A stretch of 64,000 nucleotides of DNA, taken from NCBI RefSeq assembly GCF_018069565.1, contig NZ_JAGPNL010000003.1, forward strand, positions 124,001-188,000, given 5' to 3'. Shown piece by piece: positions 43,892 through 52,640 of the stretch. Made by a program: the position numbers and the translations under genes. This DNA comes from Streptomyces tagetis (GTDB lineage: Bacteria > Actinomycetota > Actinomycetes > Streptomycetales > Streptomycetaceae). The notes beneath the pieces are model-generated. The model ran no database searches. It was not told where the DNA came from and saw nothing but the letters and a program-made list of their open reading frames with translations. How positions within the stretch are numbered: the stretch's first letter is position 1; the number at the start of each line of letters is the position of its first letter.

Positions 43892-44623
43892 TCAGCGGGT
43901 GTGGTGGTGGGGGTCGCCCTGGCCGGTGCCGTTGAGTTCGGCGAGGGTCGTGAGGGGGGTGCCGTTGTTCCACAGGCCCAGGTGGTCGCGGTGGACGGCC
44001 AGGATGCCGTTCTGCACCGCGAACCGCTCGGAGGGCCCGCTGAACCGCGTGGTCGTTACGAACACGGCCACGTCGGCGCCGAAGTGCACCCTGGCGCCGA
44101 GGAGATCGCGCAGTTCGCGGCTGGCGATGGCGCTGGTCGGCCGGTACCGCTTGCACTGGATCACCATGGTCCGGCCGTCCGGGAGGCGGCCGACGACGTC
44201 GGCTCCGTTGTCGTGGGAGCCGCCGACCCGGCGCACCTCGGTACAGCCGTCGCGCCGGCACAGGTCCGCGACCAGTTCCTCGAACTCGGTGCCGGTCATC
44301 GCGTCCACCTCGGTCAGGGTCCTGCGCCCGGCGGCGATCAGGTCGGACCGCAGACGCCGGCGCTCCTGGGCACGGGCCAGACGGTCGGTGCGCCACAGCC
44401 ACCAGCCCGCCGCGCCCGCGGCCCCCAGCAGGAGCGTCGCGGTGACGTACGGCCAGATCCGCGACCAGTACATCGTCAGGAGGAGGGCCGCGAGGGCCCC
44501 GGCCGCCGTCACGTGCTTCCGCCGGGCCGTGCTGCGGCGTCGGGCGGCGGCGCTCCGACCGCGCCGCGCGGCGGCCGTGGGCCTCCTGGTCGTGCGTCTC
44601 CTGGTCGTGGGCCGTGCGGCCAT
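43892..44623 (-). CDS. Membrane-anchored Mrr-type restriction endonuclease
   Basis: A 243-residue protein with a very basic N-terminus, two hydrophobic helices (about 38-50 and 58-76) and a C-terminal PD-(D/E)xK nuclease domain. Asp142 (GADVVG) and Gln156-Cys-Lys158 (VIQCKRY) form the QxK-type active site seen in Mrr nucleases, with Glu115/116 in FEELVADL upstream. Mrr-type enzymes cut modified or foreign DNA; membrane-tethered versions are common in actinobacteria and their targets are unknown. GC content is back to the chromosomal level, so it may not belong to the low-GC insert. Confidence 0.82.
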   Translation of the reverse strand: MAARPTTRRRTTRRPTAAARRGRSAAARRRSTARRKHVTAAGALAALLLTMYWSRIWPYVTATLLLGAAGAAGWWLWRTDRLARAQERRRLRSDLIAAGRRTLTEVDAMTGTEFEELVADLCRRDGCTEVRRVGGSHDNGADVVGRLPDGRTMVIQCKRYRPTSAIASRELRDLLGARVHFGADVAVFVTTTRFSGPSERFAVQNGILAVHRDHLGLWNNGTPLTTLAELNGTGQGDPHHHTR

Positions 44624-44820
44624 GGGCCTCGCCTCCCCCGTGGTGGTGCCGTACCGAAGTGTGGTCGGTCGCGCGGTGGACGAGGTAGGGGACCACTCCG
44701 GCCAGTGGCCGAATCGGACATCCTGGTCCGGCGGCTCAGCGCCGATGCCGCGCGACGGCGGGGCGGGCGGCCGGATGGGGCCTTGTCAGGGTGGGGGTGG
44801 GGGCGGGTAGATGGGGGTCG

Positions 44821-47523
44821 GTGAACGTGCGTGTCAGGGGGAGTGCGGTGGCGGGGCGGGATCTACGGACGTTGTTCGGCTCGAACGACCGGAGCATCGC
44901 GGCCGGGGAGGTGTTCACCAACCGGCAGGCACAGTGGCGGGCGGTGACGGCCGGTCTCGCCGAGCACCTGCGGTACGTGGGCGGGCCCGGCTTCGACGTG
45001 GAGGACCTGGAGGCCCCGCGCCGTAACGTCCTCGTCTTCCACGGCGTGGGCGGCATCGGCAAGTCCACGTTGTCCCGCACGATCGAGGCGTCGCTCACCG
45101 GCGGCGAGCGCCGTCCCGCGCAGTGGGCGTCGCCGTTCCACCCGGTGGAGCGGACGCTGCCGGTCCGTATCGATCTCGCGCGGGCCGCGGGCATGGACTT
45201 CGAACGCGTCGTCCTCACCATCCGCCTCGCCATCGCCTCGCTCGGGCGTCCGATGCCCGCCTTCGACCTGGCACTGCGCCGCTACTGGGAGCAGAACCAC
45301 CCGGGCGAATCGATCGAGGAGCACCTGCGGCGGGGTGGGCTGCTGAGCCGTTTCAGCAGTGCCGCCGCCCTGCCCGACCAGATGCAGTCGGCCCTGGCGG
45401 ACGTCGCGCAGGCCCTGCTGCTGCCCGGCACCGTCGGAACCGCGCTCGGGCAGGGCGTCGGGGTGCTCGTCACGGCGTTGCGGGAGCGGCGCCGGTCGGT
45501 GCGCGCGCTCGCCGGCTGCTCCCGCCTGGCAGATCTGCTGGAGGCCGAGCCCGACGTGGAGGCGCTGAGCTTCTACCCGCACCTGCTCGCCTGGGACCTC
45601 GCCCAACTCCCCCCTGACAAAAGGGTGGTGCCCGTGATCCTGCTGGACACCTTCGAGGACACCGGCGACCGCACCCACCGCGACGTGGAGCGGCTCCTCC
45701 AGCGCGTCGTCTGGCTCATGCCGAACGCCTTCTTCGTCGTCACCGGGCGCAACCGCCTCCAGTGGGCGGAACCGAGCCTGGAAGGGCAGCTCGACTGGAC
45801 CGGGCCGGACGCCTGGCCCGGCCTCGCCCCGGACACCCCGTCCACCCGGCCGGGCGGGGCCGACGGGGCCGGCGGGCAGATCCTCATCGGGGACTTCTCG
45901 CCCGAGGACTGCGAGGACTACCTCGCCCGTCGGCTCCGGCACGGCGGGCAGCCGCTGATCGAGGCGCCGATCCGCCGGACCATCGCCGAGCGTTCCCACG
46001 GGCTGCCGCTCCACCTGGACCTGTCCGTCATGCGCTACCTGGAGCTGCGGCGCCGCGGCAGACAGCCCCGGGTCACCGACTTCGACCACGCCTTCCCGGC
46101 GCTGATCACGCGTACCCTCGGCGATCTGACCACCGGGGAACGCCACGTCCTGCGCTCGGTCAGCCTGCTCAGCTCCTTCTCCGTGCCGCTGGCCACCCGG
46201 GCGGCCGGCATGCCGCAGGACGCGCCCGCGCTGCGGCTGGCCGAGCGGCCCTTCATCCGGCAGTCCGACTCCGGCGTGTGGCCCTTCCACGTGCACGACC
46301 TGATCCGCGACGCCATCCGGCACGCGGACGACAGCAGTGACGACCGCTGGTCACCACGGGACTGGCAGCGCGCGGCCCACCGCGCCTTCGACGCCCTCGG
46401 CGCGGAGTGGCGCGAGGACCGACGGGGCGACCGTGCCGTCCTGGTCGGCTGCCTGCGCCAAGGGCTGCTCCTCGCCCGTGACTTCGGTCTCGGCCTCGAC
46501 TGGCTCGGCGACGCGGCCTTCCGGTACGTGGACGACTCGATCTGGGAGCCCCTGACGCTCCCCGCGCCCGGTGGCGGCGGCACGGAGGGACTGCGGACCG
46601 CCGCGGACGCCCTCGTGGAGACGCTCGGCGCCATCGCCCGTCGCCAGCACGAGCACCGCGAGCGCACCGCCGCCCGGCTCTCCGCCGTCCTCGGCTCGGG
46701 GCTGCTCCCCGAAAACCTGGTCGAACTGGCCGCGTACTACCTGGCGAAGGCGCAGCGCGACCTCGGGCTGACCGACTCCTCGCGCCGCGGCATGCGGCGG
46801 GTCGCGGAGGCCGACGGCCGGCTCGCCTCCTCCGCCCGCCGGGGCCTGGCGCATCTGAGCCGTCTCTCCGGTGACTTCCCGGCCGCGGTGGAGGCCGCGG
46901 GGCGGCTGGGCTGGGAGGGGCGGCACCACCGGGTCCTGGGGGACGTGTGGTGGGTGCAGGGCGACATGGACCGGGCCACCGCCGCCTACCGGGCGGGCCG
47001 CGACGAGGCCGAGGAACACGGCGCGGCCGGCGAGAGGGCGATGGTCCAGGCGCACCTCGCCTTCGCCGCCGCCTTCACCGACCCCGTGCAGGCAGGCGCC
47101 GAACTCGATTTGGCGCAGGTGCTGTTGGCGCCGCTCAGTCTGCGCTCCAGTGAGATGACCGCCCGGATCGGCGTCCTGGTCCGCGACGCCGGGGCGGACG
47201 CGGACCTGCCCCGCCGGGCGGCCGTCCTGCGGACCGAGATCGATGTCTCCGGCATCGCGTACGCCGCCGCGAAGCTCCAGTTGGCGCTCTGCTTCCACCA
47301 CGCCGTGCTCGACGCCCCGGAGGACCTCGCCCCCGCCCTCGCCCGCCTGCGCGACCTCACCCACGGCGACTACGCCTACTACGTCGAGATCGCCCACCAC
47401 ATGGCCGGACTCCCGCTCCCCGAAGGCGCCGTACGGGCCCGGTGGATCGACGGGGAGGAGCGGACCCGCGAGCGGTGGCGGGAACTCGTCCTGGCACGGC
47501 GACGGCGTCTGCGGGTGGGGTGA
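44821..47523 (+). CDS. STAND-type P-loop NTPase
   Basis: A 900-residue protein. Walker A, GVGGIGKST (Lys81), is followed by a Walker B-like VIPVILLDTFED region near 272-280 and a sensor-like FFVVTGRNRL near 305. The middle has a winged-helix-like segment, and the C-terminal ~350 residues are helical repeats of TPR style (YYLAKAQRDLGL, AYRAGRDEAEEHG). This layout matches STAND ATPases, used as switches in signalling or anti-phage defence. A GTG at 44848 has a better ribosome binding site (AGGGGGAG) and is an alternative start. It is divergent from the Mrr gene. Confidence 0.75.
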   Translation: MNVRVRGSAVAGRDLRTLFGSNDRSIAAGEVFTNRQAQWRAVTAGLAEHLRYVGGPGFDVEDLEAPRRNVLVFHGVGGIGKSTLSRTIEASLTGGERRPAQWASPFHPVERTLPVRIDLARAAGMDFERVVLTIRLAIASLGRPMPAFDLALRRYWEQNHPGESIEEHLRRGGLLSRFSSAAALPDQMQSALADVAQALLLPGTVGTALGQGVGVLVTALRERRRSVRALAGCSRLADLLEAEPDVEALSFYPHLLAWDLAQLPPDKRVVPVILLDTFEDTGDRTHRDVERLLQRVVWLMPNAFFVVTGRNRLQWAEPSLEGQLDWTGPDAWPGLAPDTPSTRPGGADGAGGQILIGDFSPEDCEDYLARRLRHGGQPLIEAPIRRTIAERSHGLPLHLDLSVMRYLELRRRGRQPRVTDFDHAFPALITRTLGDLTTGERHVLRSVSLLSSFSVPLATRAAGMPQDAPALRLAERPFIRQSDSGVWPFHVHDLIRDAIRHADDSSDDRWSPRDWQRAAHRAFDALGAEWREDRRGDRAVLVGCLRQGLLLARDFGLGLDWLGDAAFRYVDDSIWEPLTLPAPGGGGTEGLRTAADALVETLGAIARRQHEHRERTAARLSAVLGSGLLPENLVELAAYYLAKAQRDLGLTDSSRRGMRRVAEADGRLASSARRGLAHLSRLSGDFPAAVEAAGRLGWEGRHHRVLGDVWWVQGDMDRATAAYRAGRDEAEEHGAAGERAMVQAHLAFAAAFTDPVQAGAELDLAQVLLAPLSLRSSEMTARIGVLVRDAGADADLPRRAAVLRTEIDVSGIAYAAAKLQLALCFHHAVLDAPEDLAPALARLRDLTHGDYAYYVEIAHHMAGLPLPEGAVRARWIDGEERTRERWRELVLARRRRLRVG

Positions 47524-47643
47524 GCGTGTTCCGGCGGCGGGGCCGGGGTCTTCTCTCCCGTTGCCGGTCTGACGATCCGGGCAGTCCGTCGGACACGGTG
47601 ATGGTCAGACCGGGGTGACGAGAGACGCCGGTGCCGCCCGTGC

Positions 47644-49155
47644 TCAGTCGACCGACGGCAGTCCCGGGCCGGGGCAGTGGGTCGTTGGGGGTGGGAGGGT
47701 GCCGGTGGTCAGGTAGGTGGCGGTCGGGGTGTCGACGCAGGGGGCGCCGCGGCTGGCGAAGACGCCGTGGGAGTGGTCGTCGTCGAGGGTGATGAGGCGG
47801 GAGCCGGGCAGGAGGGCGCGCAGGGCGTGGGCGCCCCGCACCGGCGTCACCGGGTCGTGGGCCGAGGCGACCAGCAGCACGGGTGGCGCCGCCGGACTGC
47901 CCAGCGGCGTACGGGTGGTGGGCCGGTGCTGCCAGTAGGCGCAGGACGCCGCCTCCAGGCCGGTCAGCAGGGGCCGGGCGTCCAGGCGGCGCAGGGCGCG
48001 CACGTCGGCCAGGACGCGGCCCGGGGTGGGGGCGGGGGAGTCGGCGCACTTGACGGCGCGGTTGGCGGCCTCGTAGGTGCGGGTGGCGGGGTCGTCGGAG
48101 CCGGCCTCGGGGCGCAGGCCGCCGGGGTCGCCGTCGCGCAGGTAGGCGCGGAGTCCGTCGGCCAGGCCCGCCCAGCGTTCGGTGCGGCCCAGGGCGCGGT
48201 AGACGGCGCGGTCGAACTCGGCGGGGCCGACGCCCTCGGCGGGGCGGTCGGCGAGGCGGGCCCGCGCGTCCAGGTAGGCGCGGCGCACCGCCGCCCGGTC
48301 GGCGCCGAGCCCGAAGCGGTCCGGATGGGCCGCCGCCCAGGCGAAGAACGTGTCCCGCGCCTCCAGCAGCGCCCTGCTCTGGATCACGTCGAAGTCGTGC
48401 CAGTCCCACGGGCCGACCACGCTGTCCAGCACCATCCGGCCGGTGCGGTGCGGGAACGCGGCGACATAGGCCGCGCCGAGGTACGTGCCGTAGGAGACGC
48501 CGAGGAAGTGCGTGCGCGGTTCGCCGAGGGCGGCGCGTAGCGCGTCCATGTCGCGGACGGTCTGCTCGGTCGACAGGTACGGCAGCGCCTCGCCCGTGCC
48601 CGCCGCGCAGTCGTCGGCCAGCGCGCGCAGGGAGGACAGGTACGCCCCTTCCGCCGCCGGTCCGGCCGGGACCGGGTCGGGTGCGGGGACGTCGAAGAGG
48701 CCGCCCATCGGGCCGCAGTCGGCCGGCGCGCTCGCTCCGGTGCCGCGCGGGTCGAAGCCGACGACGTCGTAGGCGCGGCGCACGCTCTCGGGGAGCCTGG
48801 CGCGCTTGGTGACCGCGTAGGGCACCCCGGAGCCGCCCGGTCCGCCCGGGTTGACCAGCAGCGCGCCGCGCCGCTCGGCGGGGGTGCCGGAGGCCGGTAC
48901 GCGGGAGACGGCCACCTCGATACGGCGGCCGTGCGGGCGGTTCCAGTCGAGGGGCACGCTCAGCCGTCCGCACTCCACCCGGTCCGGGGCCGGGGGGCGG
49001 GGGACGGAGGCGGGGCAGGCGGCGAAGCGCAGCGGGGGGACCTCGGCGGCGGGGGCGGTGATCGCCTTCCCAGGCGGTGGCGCGGGTGGCGGGGCCGGGG
49101 GCGGGAGGGCCGTCGTCGCGGCCAGGGCGCACAGCAGCGTGGTGGAGCGGAACAC
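47644..49155 (-). CDS. Secreted alpha/beta-hydrolase, tripeptidyl-aminopeptidase-like
   Basis: A 503-residue exported peptidase of the S33 group. A short signal peptide (FRSTTLLCALAATTA) is followed by a Pro-rich region. GGPGGSG forms the oxyanion loop, GVSYGTYLG the nucleophile elbow (Ser), SAHDPVTP the acid, and DDHSHG the His. These enzymes remove tripeptides or single residues from peptide N-termini outside the cell. GTG 49155 has CGGAG upstream and removes a long leader antisense to the ATP-grasp gene. The start lies only 39 bases from a Zur box, so zinc control is possible. Confidence 0.85.
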   Translation of the reverse strand: MFRSTTLLCALAATTALPPPAPPPAPPPGKAITAPAAEVPPLRFAACPASVPRPPAPDRVECGRLSVPLDWNRPHGRRIEVAVSRVPASGTPAERRGALLVNPGGPGGSGVPYAVTKRARLPESVRRAYDVVGFDPRGTGASAPADCGPMGGLFDVPAPDPVPAGPAAEGAYLSSLRALADDCAAGTGEALPYLSTEQTVRDMDALRAALGEPRTHFLGVSYGTYLGAAYVAAFPHRTGRMVLDSVVGPWDWHDFDVIQSRALLEARDTFFAWAAAHPDRFGLGADRAAVRRAYLDARARLADRPAEGVGPAEFDRAVYRALGRTERWAGLADGLRAYLRDGDPGGLRPEAGSDDPATRTYEAANRAVKCADSPAPTPGRVLADVRALRRLDARPLLTGLEAASCAYWQHRPTTRTPLGSPAAPPVLLVASAHDPVTPVRGAHALRALLPGSRLITLDDDHSHGVFASRGAPCVDTPTATYLTTGTLPPPTTHCPGPGLPSVD

Positions 49156-49193
49156 GGGCGGTCTCCGAAGTGTCTCGACAAGGGACTGGAAGA

Positions 49194-49208
49194 TGAAAAT
49201 GATTATCG
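49194..49208. promoter_or_regulatory. Zur box
   Basis: TGAAAATGATTATCG matches 13 of 15 positions of the Streptomyces Zur palindrome TGAAAATGATTTTCA, quoted from memory. It lies 93 bases before the ATP-grasp gene and 39 bases before the divergent peptidase. It sits between a TGGAAG (-35-like, 49187) and TACTGT (-10-like, 49210), so bound Zur would block the rightward promoter. Confidence 0.75.
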
Positions 49209-49209
49209 C

Positions 49210-49215
49210 TACTGT
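49210..49215 (+). promoter_or_regulatory. Candidate -10 element (TACTGT) of the metallophore operon
   Basis: TACTGT is spaced 17 bases from TGGAAG (49187-49192), with the Zur box between them. The mRNA would have a leader of roughly 80 bases. Confidence 0.5.
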
Positions 49216-49300
49216 GTCGATGCGCAAGGCCCGGCCCCCTCCCCCCGAGGGCGCTCCGGGCTGCCCTGACATCCGAACCTCCGGCACGTAAAGGGGAGTT

Positions 49301-50557
49301 GTGGCGCATCTGCTGATGGTCGAGAGCTGGGTCGGGTCGATGGGCAGACTTCTGCCACGGGCCGTCCGGGAAGGCGGGCACGAGTTCACGTTCCTCACCC
49401 GCGACCCGCACCACTACCTCCGCGAGGCCCCCGAGGGGACCGCCCACCCGCTGCTCGGCGCCCGCAACATCGTCACCGCCGACACCAACGACCCCACGTC
49501 CCTGCTGCCTTACGCGGAGAAGCTGCACACCGCCCTCGGCTTCGACGGCGTGCTCACCTCCTGCGACTACTACCTGCCGGTCGCCGCCCGCGTCGCCGAA
49601 CGGCTCGGCCTGCCCGGCGCTCCCCCCGAGGCGGTCGCCGCCGCCTGCCGCAAGGACGTCACCCGCCGCGTCCTCGCCGCCGCCGGGGTGCCCGGACCGC
49701 GCCACGCCGTGCACGAGGAACGGCACCGGCTCGCCGCCGCCGCACGGGAGATCGGCTATCCGCTGGTCGTCAAGCCGGTCGACCTGTGCGCCGGGATGTT
49801 CGTCCGCCGCGTGGACGACGAACGGCAACTGCACGACGCCCTCGACGCCTTGGCCGGATTCCCGGTCAACGCCCGCGGCCAGCGCCGGGACCCCGCCGTA
49901 CTGCTGGAGGAACTGCTCGACGGGCCCGAGGTGAGCGTCGAGACGGTGTCCTCGGCGGGCACGGTCCACGTGGTCGGCGTGACCGACAAGAGCCTCGGCG
50001 GGGCGCCCGCGTTCATCGAGACCGGGCACATGTTCCCCGCCGACCTCCCGTCCGCCGACGCCGAGGCCGCCGGGCGGACCGCCCGGGACGCGCTCACCGC
50101 GCTCGGCCTCGTGGACGGCGTCGTGGCCCACACCGAGATCCGGCTGACCGCCGCCGGCCCCCGCGTCGTCGAGGTCAACCCCCGGCCCGCCGGGAACCGC
50201 ATCACCGAGCTGGTCCGCCGGGTGACCGGCGTCGACCTCGCCGCCGCCTTCGTCGACGTCTCCCTCGGCCGCGCCCCCGGCCTGGGGCGCCGGGAGACCG
50301 GGCTGCGCAGCGCCGCCATCGGCTTCCTCGTGCCGGAGACCTCGGGCACCCTGCGCGCGCTCGACGGCGACCGGCTCCGCGACGCCCCCGGCGTACTGGA
50401 GGCGCAGTGGGCCGAACCGGGCCGCGCCGTGCGCGCCGCGGGCAGCAACAACGAGTACCTCGGGCACGTCATGGCCGGGGACGCCGAGGGTCCGGGCGCC
50501 CGCGCCCGCGTCGAGGCGCTGCTCGCCGAGGTACGCGCCGGGCTGGTGATCCGGTGA
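49301..50557 (+). CDS. ATP-grasp ligase of the candidate metallophore operon
   Basis: A 418-residue carboxylate-amine ligase. Lys158 in YPLVVKPVDLCAG binds ATP, and Glu291, Asn293 and Arg295 in VVEVNPRPAGN bind metal and substrate. The N-terminal domain reads like the pre-ATP-grasp fold of amino-acid ligases such as BacD or carnosine synthase. It should join an amino acid's amine to a carboxylate with ATP, making the backbone bond of a small peptide-like product. GTG 49301 follows AAGGGGAG. It is first in a run of five genes with four-base overlaps. The substrates are unknown. Confidence 0.85.
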   Translation: MAHLLMVESWVGSMGRLLPRAVREGGHEFTFLTRDPHHYLREAPEGTAHPLLGARNIVTADTNDPTSLLPYAEKLHTALGFDGVLTSCDYYLPVAARVAERLGLPGAPPEAVAAACRKDVTRRVLAAAGVPGPRHAVHEERHRLAAAAREIGYPLVVKPVDLCAGMFVRRVDDERQLHDALDALAGFPVNARGQRRDPAVLLEELLDGPEVSVETVSSAGTVHVVGVTDKSLGGAPAFIETGHMFPADLPSADAEAAGRTARDALTALGLVDGVVAHTEIRLTAAGPRVVEVNPRPAGNRITELVRRVTGVDLAAAFVDVSLGRAPGLGRRETGLRSAAIGFLVPETSGTLRALDGDRLRDAPGVLEAQWAEPGRAVRAAGSNNEYLGHVMAGDAEGPGARARVEALLAEVRAGLVIR

Positions 50558-51546
50558 CCTTCCCCGCCCGGCCCGCGACCGGCACACCCGGCGGCACCGA
50601 CTCCGCCGACTCCGCCGACTCCCCCGGTGCCCTCACCACGTCCAGCACCCCCGACACCACCCCCGACACCCCCACCCCCGACGCCGTCGACTCCCTCACC
50701 GCCCGTGTCCTCGCCGGGGCGTTCGGGCCCGATCCCGCCGGGCTGCGGGTCTCCGTGGCCTTCACCACGCGGCAGGCCGTCCGGCACGAGGGGCGCGGCA
50801 CCGGGTACCGCAACGAGGTCCTGAGCCTGCGCCTCGCCGAGGCCGTCGGCTCCTGTGCCGTCGAGCCGGGGACGCTCCACGACACCGCGGTCGAGGAGTG
50901 CGCGGGCGCCGGTGTGGCCGGGCTGCTGGAGCATCCGCTGCGGCCGGTGCGCGTGGCCGCGCTCGACGCCTACCTCGCGCACGTGGTCCCGCACGCCCCG
51001 GACAACGGCGCCCGCCCCTTCCCGCTGCCCGCCGGGACCTCCCTGGAGCGGTCCCGGACCCGGGCACGCGCCGTGGTCGACCTGCTCGACCTGGCGCCGG
51101 GCTCCCGCGTCCTGGTGGTCGGCGTCGTCAACTCACTGCTGGAGGCGCTGCGTTCACGCGGGCTGGGGTACGTGCCCTGCGACCTCAAGGGCGGGTCGAC
51201 CGAGTGGGGCGAGCCGGTCGTGACGGACGCGCTCGCCTCGGCGGGGCGCTGCGCCGCGCTGCTGGTGTCCGGGATGACCCTGGGCAACGGCACCTTCGAG
51301 CCGCTGCGGCGGCACGCGCTGCGGTACGGGAAGCCGCTGGTGATGTTCGCGCAGAGCGGCAGCGCCGTCCTGCCCCGGCTGCTGGGCGAGGGGGTGAGCG
51401 CGGTGTGCGCGGAACCGTACCCCTTCTTCTGGCTCGACGGCGGCCCCGGCGTCCTCCACCGCTACGCCGCCCCCACCAGCAACCCCGCCGGCACCACCGG
51501 CCCGTCCACCACCGCCCCCACCCCCACCCCCGAGGCCCTCCGATGA
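50554..51546 (+). CDS. DUF364 family protein (putative heavy-metal chelation domain)
   Basis: A 330-residue protein. The N-terminal ~45 residues are Ser/Thr/Pro-rich; then an enolase-N-like part (about 60-150) is followed by a Rossmann-like DUF364 domain: VLVVGVVNSLLEAL near 184-197, VSGMTLGNGTFEPL near 239-252 and VMFAQSGSAVLPRLL near 264-278. The DUF364 family carries a tentative heavy-metal-chelation label from its structure. Placed between a ligase and a PLP enzyme under a Zur box, it may be an enzyme of the pathway or a metal carrier. GTG 50554 overlaps the ligase stop (GTGA). Confidence 0.75.
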   Translation: MTFPARPATGTPGGTDSADSADSPGALTTSSTPDTTPDTPTPDAVDSLTARVLAGAFGPDPAGLRVSVAFTTRQAVRHEGRGTGYRNEVLSLRLAEAVGSCAVEPGTLHDTAVEECAGAGVAGLLEHPLRPVRVAALDAYLAHVVPHAPDNGARPFPLPAGTSLERSRTRARAVVDLLDLAPGSRVLVVGVVNSLLEALRSRGLGYVPCDLKGGSTEWGEPVVTDALASAGRCAALLVSGMTLGNGTFEPLRRHALRYGKPLVMFAQSGSAVLPRLLGEGVSAVCAEPYPFFWLDGGPGVLHRYAAPTSNPAGTTGPSTTAPTPTPEALR

Positions 51547-52640
51547 GCGCCACCGCCCTGCGCCCCGTCGCCCGGCCGGAGTTGCTGGAACTGCTCGGTG
51601 GCACGCCGCTGGTCCGGGTCACCGCCGATCTGCCCGGACCGCACCCCGGTTTCTGGGCCAAGCTGGAGGGGCTGGCGGCCGGGGGCATGAAGGCGCGGGC
51701 CGCCGTGTCGATGCTGTCCGGCGCCCGGGAACGGGGCGAACTGCTGCCCGGCGCCCCCGTGGTGGAGTCCACCTCCGGCACCCTCGGCATCGGGCTCGCC
51801 TTCGCCGGACAGGCCCTCGGCCACCCCGTCGTCCTGGTCGGTGACCGCGAACTGGAGCCGTCCATGCGGCGGTTGCTGGGCTCCCACGGGGTCCGGCTGG
51901 AGATCGTGGAGCGTCCGGCGCCCCGGGGCGGCTGGCAGGCGGCGCGGCTGGAACGGCTGCGGGAACTCCTCGCCGTCCTGCCCGGCGCGTACTGGCCGGA
52001 CCAGTACAACAACCCCGACAACACGGCCGGTTACGCCTCCCTCGCCGCCGAACTCATCGACCGGCTCGACCACCTGGACGTCCTGGTGTGCAGTGTCGGT
52101 ACCGGCGGGCACAGCGCGGGCGTGATCGGCCCGCTGCGGCGGCGCTGGCCGGCGCTGCGCCTGATCGGCGTCGACGCGGCCGGGTCCACCATCTTCGGGC
52201 AGCCCGCCCGGCCCCGGCTGATGCGCGGCCTCGGCAGCAGCATCCATCCGCGCAACGTCGCCTACGACGCCTTCGACGAGGTCCACTGGATCGGCCCGGC
52301 CGAGGCCGTGGACACCTGCCGCCGGCTGGCCCGGGGCAGCTTCGTCAGCGGCGGCTGGAGCACCGGCGCCGCCGCCCGCGTCGCCGCCTGGGCCGCCCGG
52401 GTCCGGCCCGGCGCGGTCGTCGCCGCCGTCTTCCCCGACGGTCCGCACCGCTACCTCGGCACCGTCTACGACGACGGTTTCACCGCCGCCCACGACCTCG
52501 ACCCCGCCACCGCGGCCACCCGCCCCGTCCGCGTCCCGCACCCCCGCGCGGCCGAGTCCGCCGGCTGGGCACGCTGCACCCGCGTACGGGACCCGCTGAC
52601 GGCCGTACGCCCTCCGGAAAGGACCCGGAACACCCTGTGA
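51543..52640 (+). CDS. Cysteine-synthase-like PLP enzyme
   Basis: A 365-residue fold-type II PLP enzyme. Lys50 (AAGGMKARA) is at the cofactor lysine position of cysteine synthase, 76-80 is STSGT (normally TSGN, the substrate carboxylate loop), and 186-190 is GTGGH (cofactor phosphate). The change of Asn to Thr in the second motif suggests a substrate different from O-acetylserine/sulfide. Relatives such as SbnA make diaminopropionate precursors for siderophores, so a beta-replacement giving a special amino acid is likely. It is coupled by ATGA to the DUF364 gene. Confidence 0.85.
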   Translation: MSATALRPVARPELLELLGGTPLVRVTADLPGPHPGFWAKLEGLAAGGMKARAAVSMLSGARERGELLPGAPVVESTSGTLGIGLAFAGQALGHPVVLVGDRELEPSMRRLLGSHGVRLEIVERPAPRGGWQAARLERLRELLAVLPGAYWPDQYNNPDNTAGYASLAAELIDRLDHLDVLVCSVGTGGHSAGVIGPLRRRWPALRLIGVDAAGSTIFGQPARPRLMRGLGSSIHPRNVAYDAFDEVHWIGPAEAVDTCRRLARGSFVSGGWSTGAAARVAAWAARVRPGAVVAAVFPDGPHRYLGTVYDDGFTAAHDLDPATAATRPVRVPHPRAAESAGWARCTRVRDPLTAVRPPERTRNTL

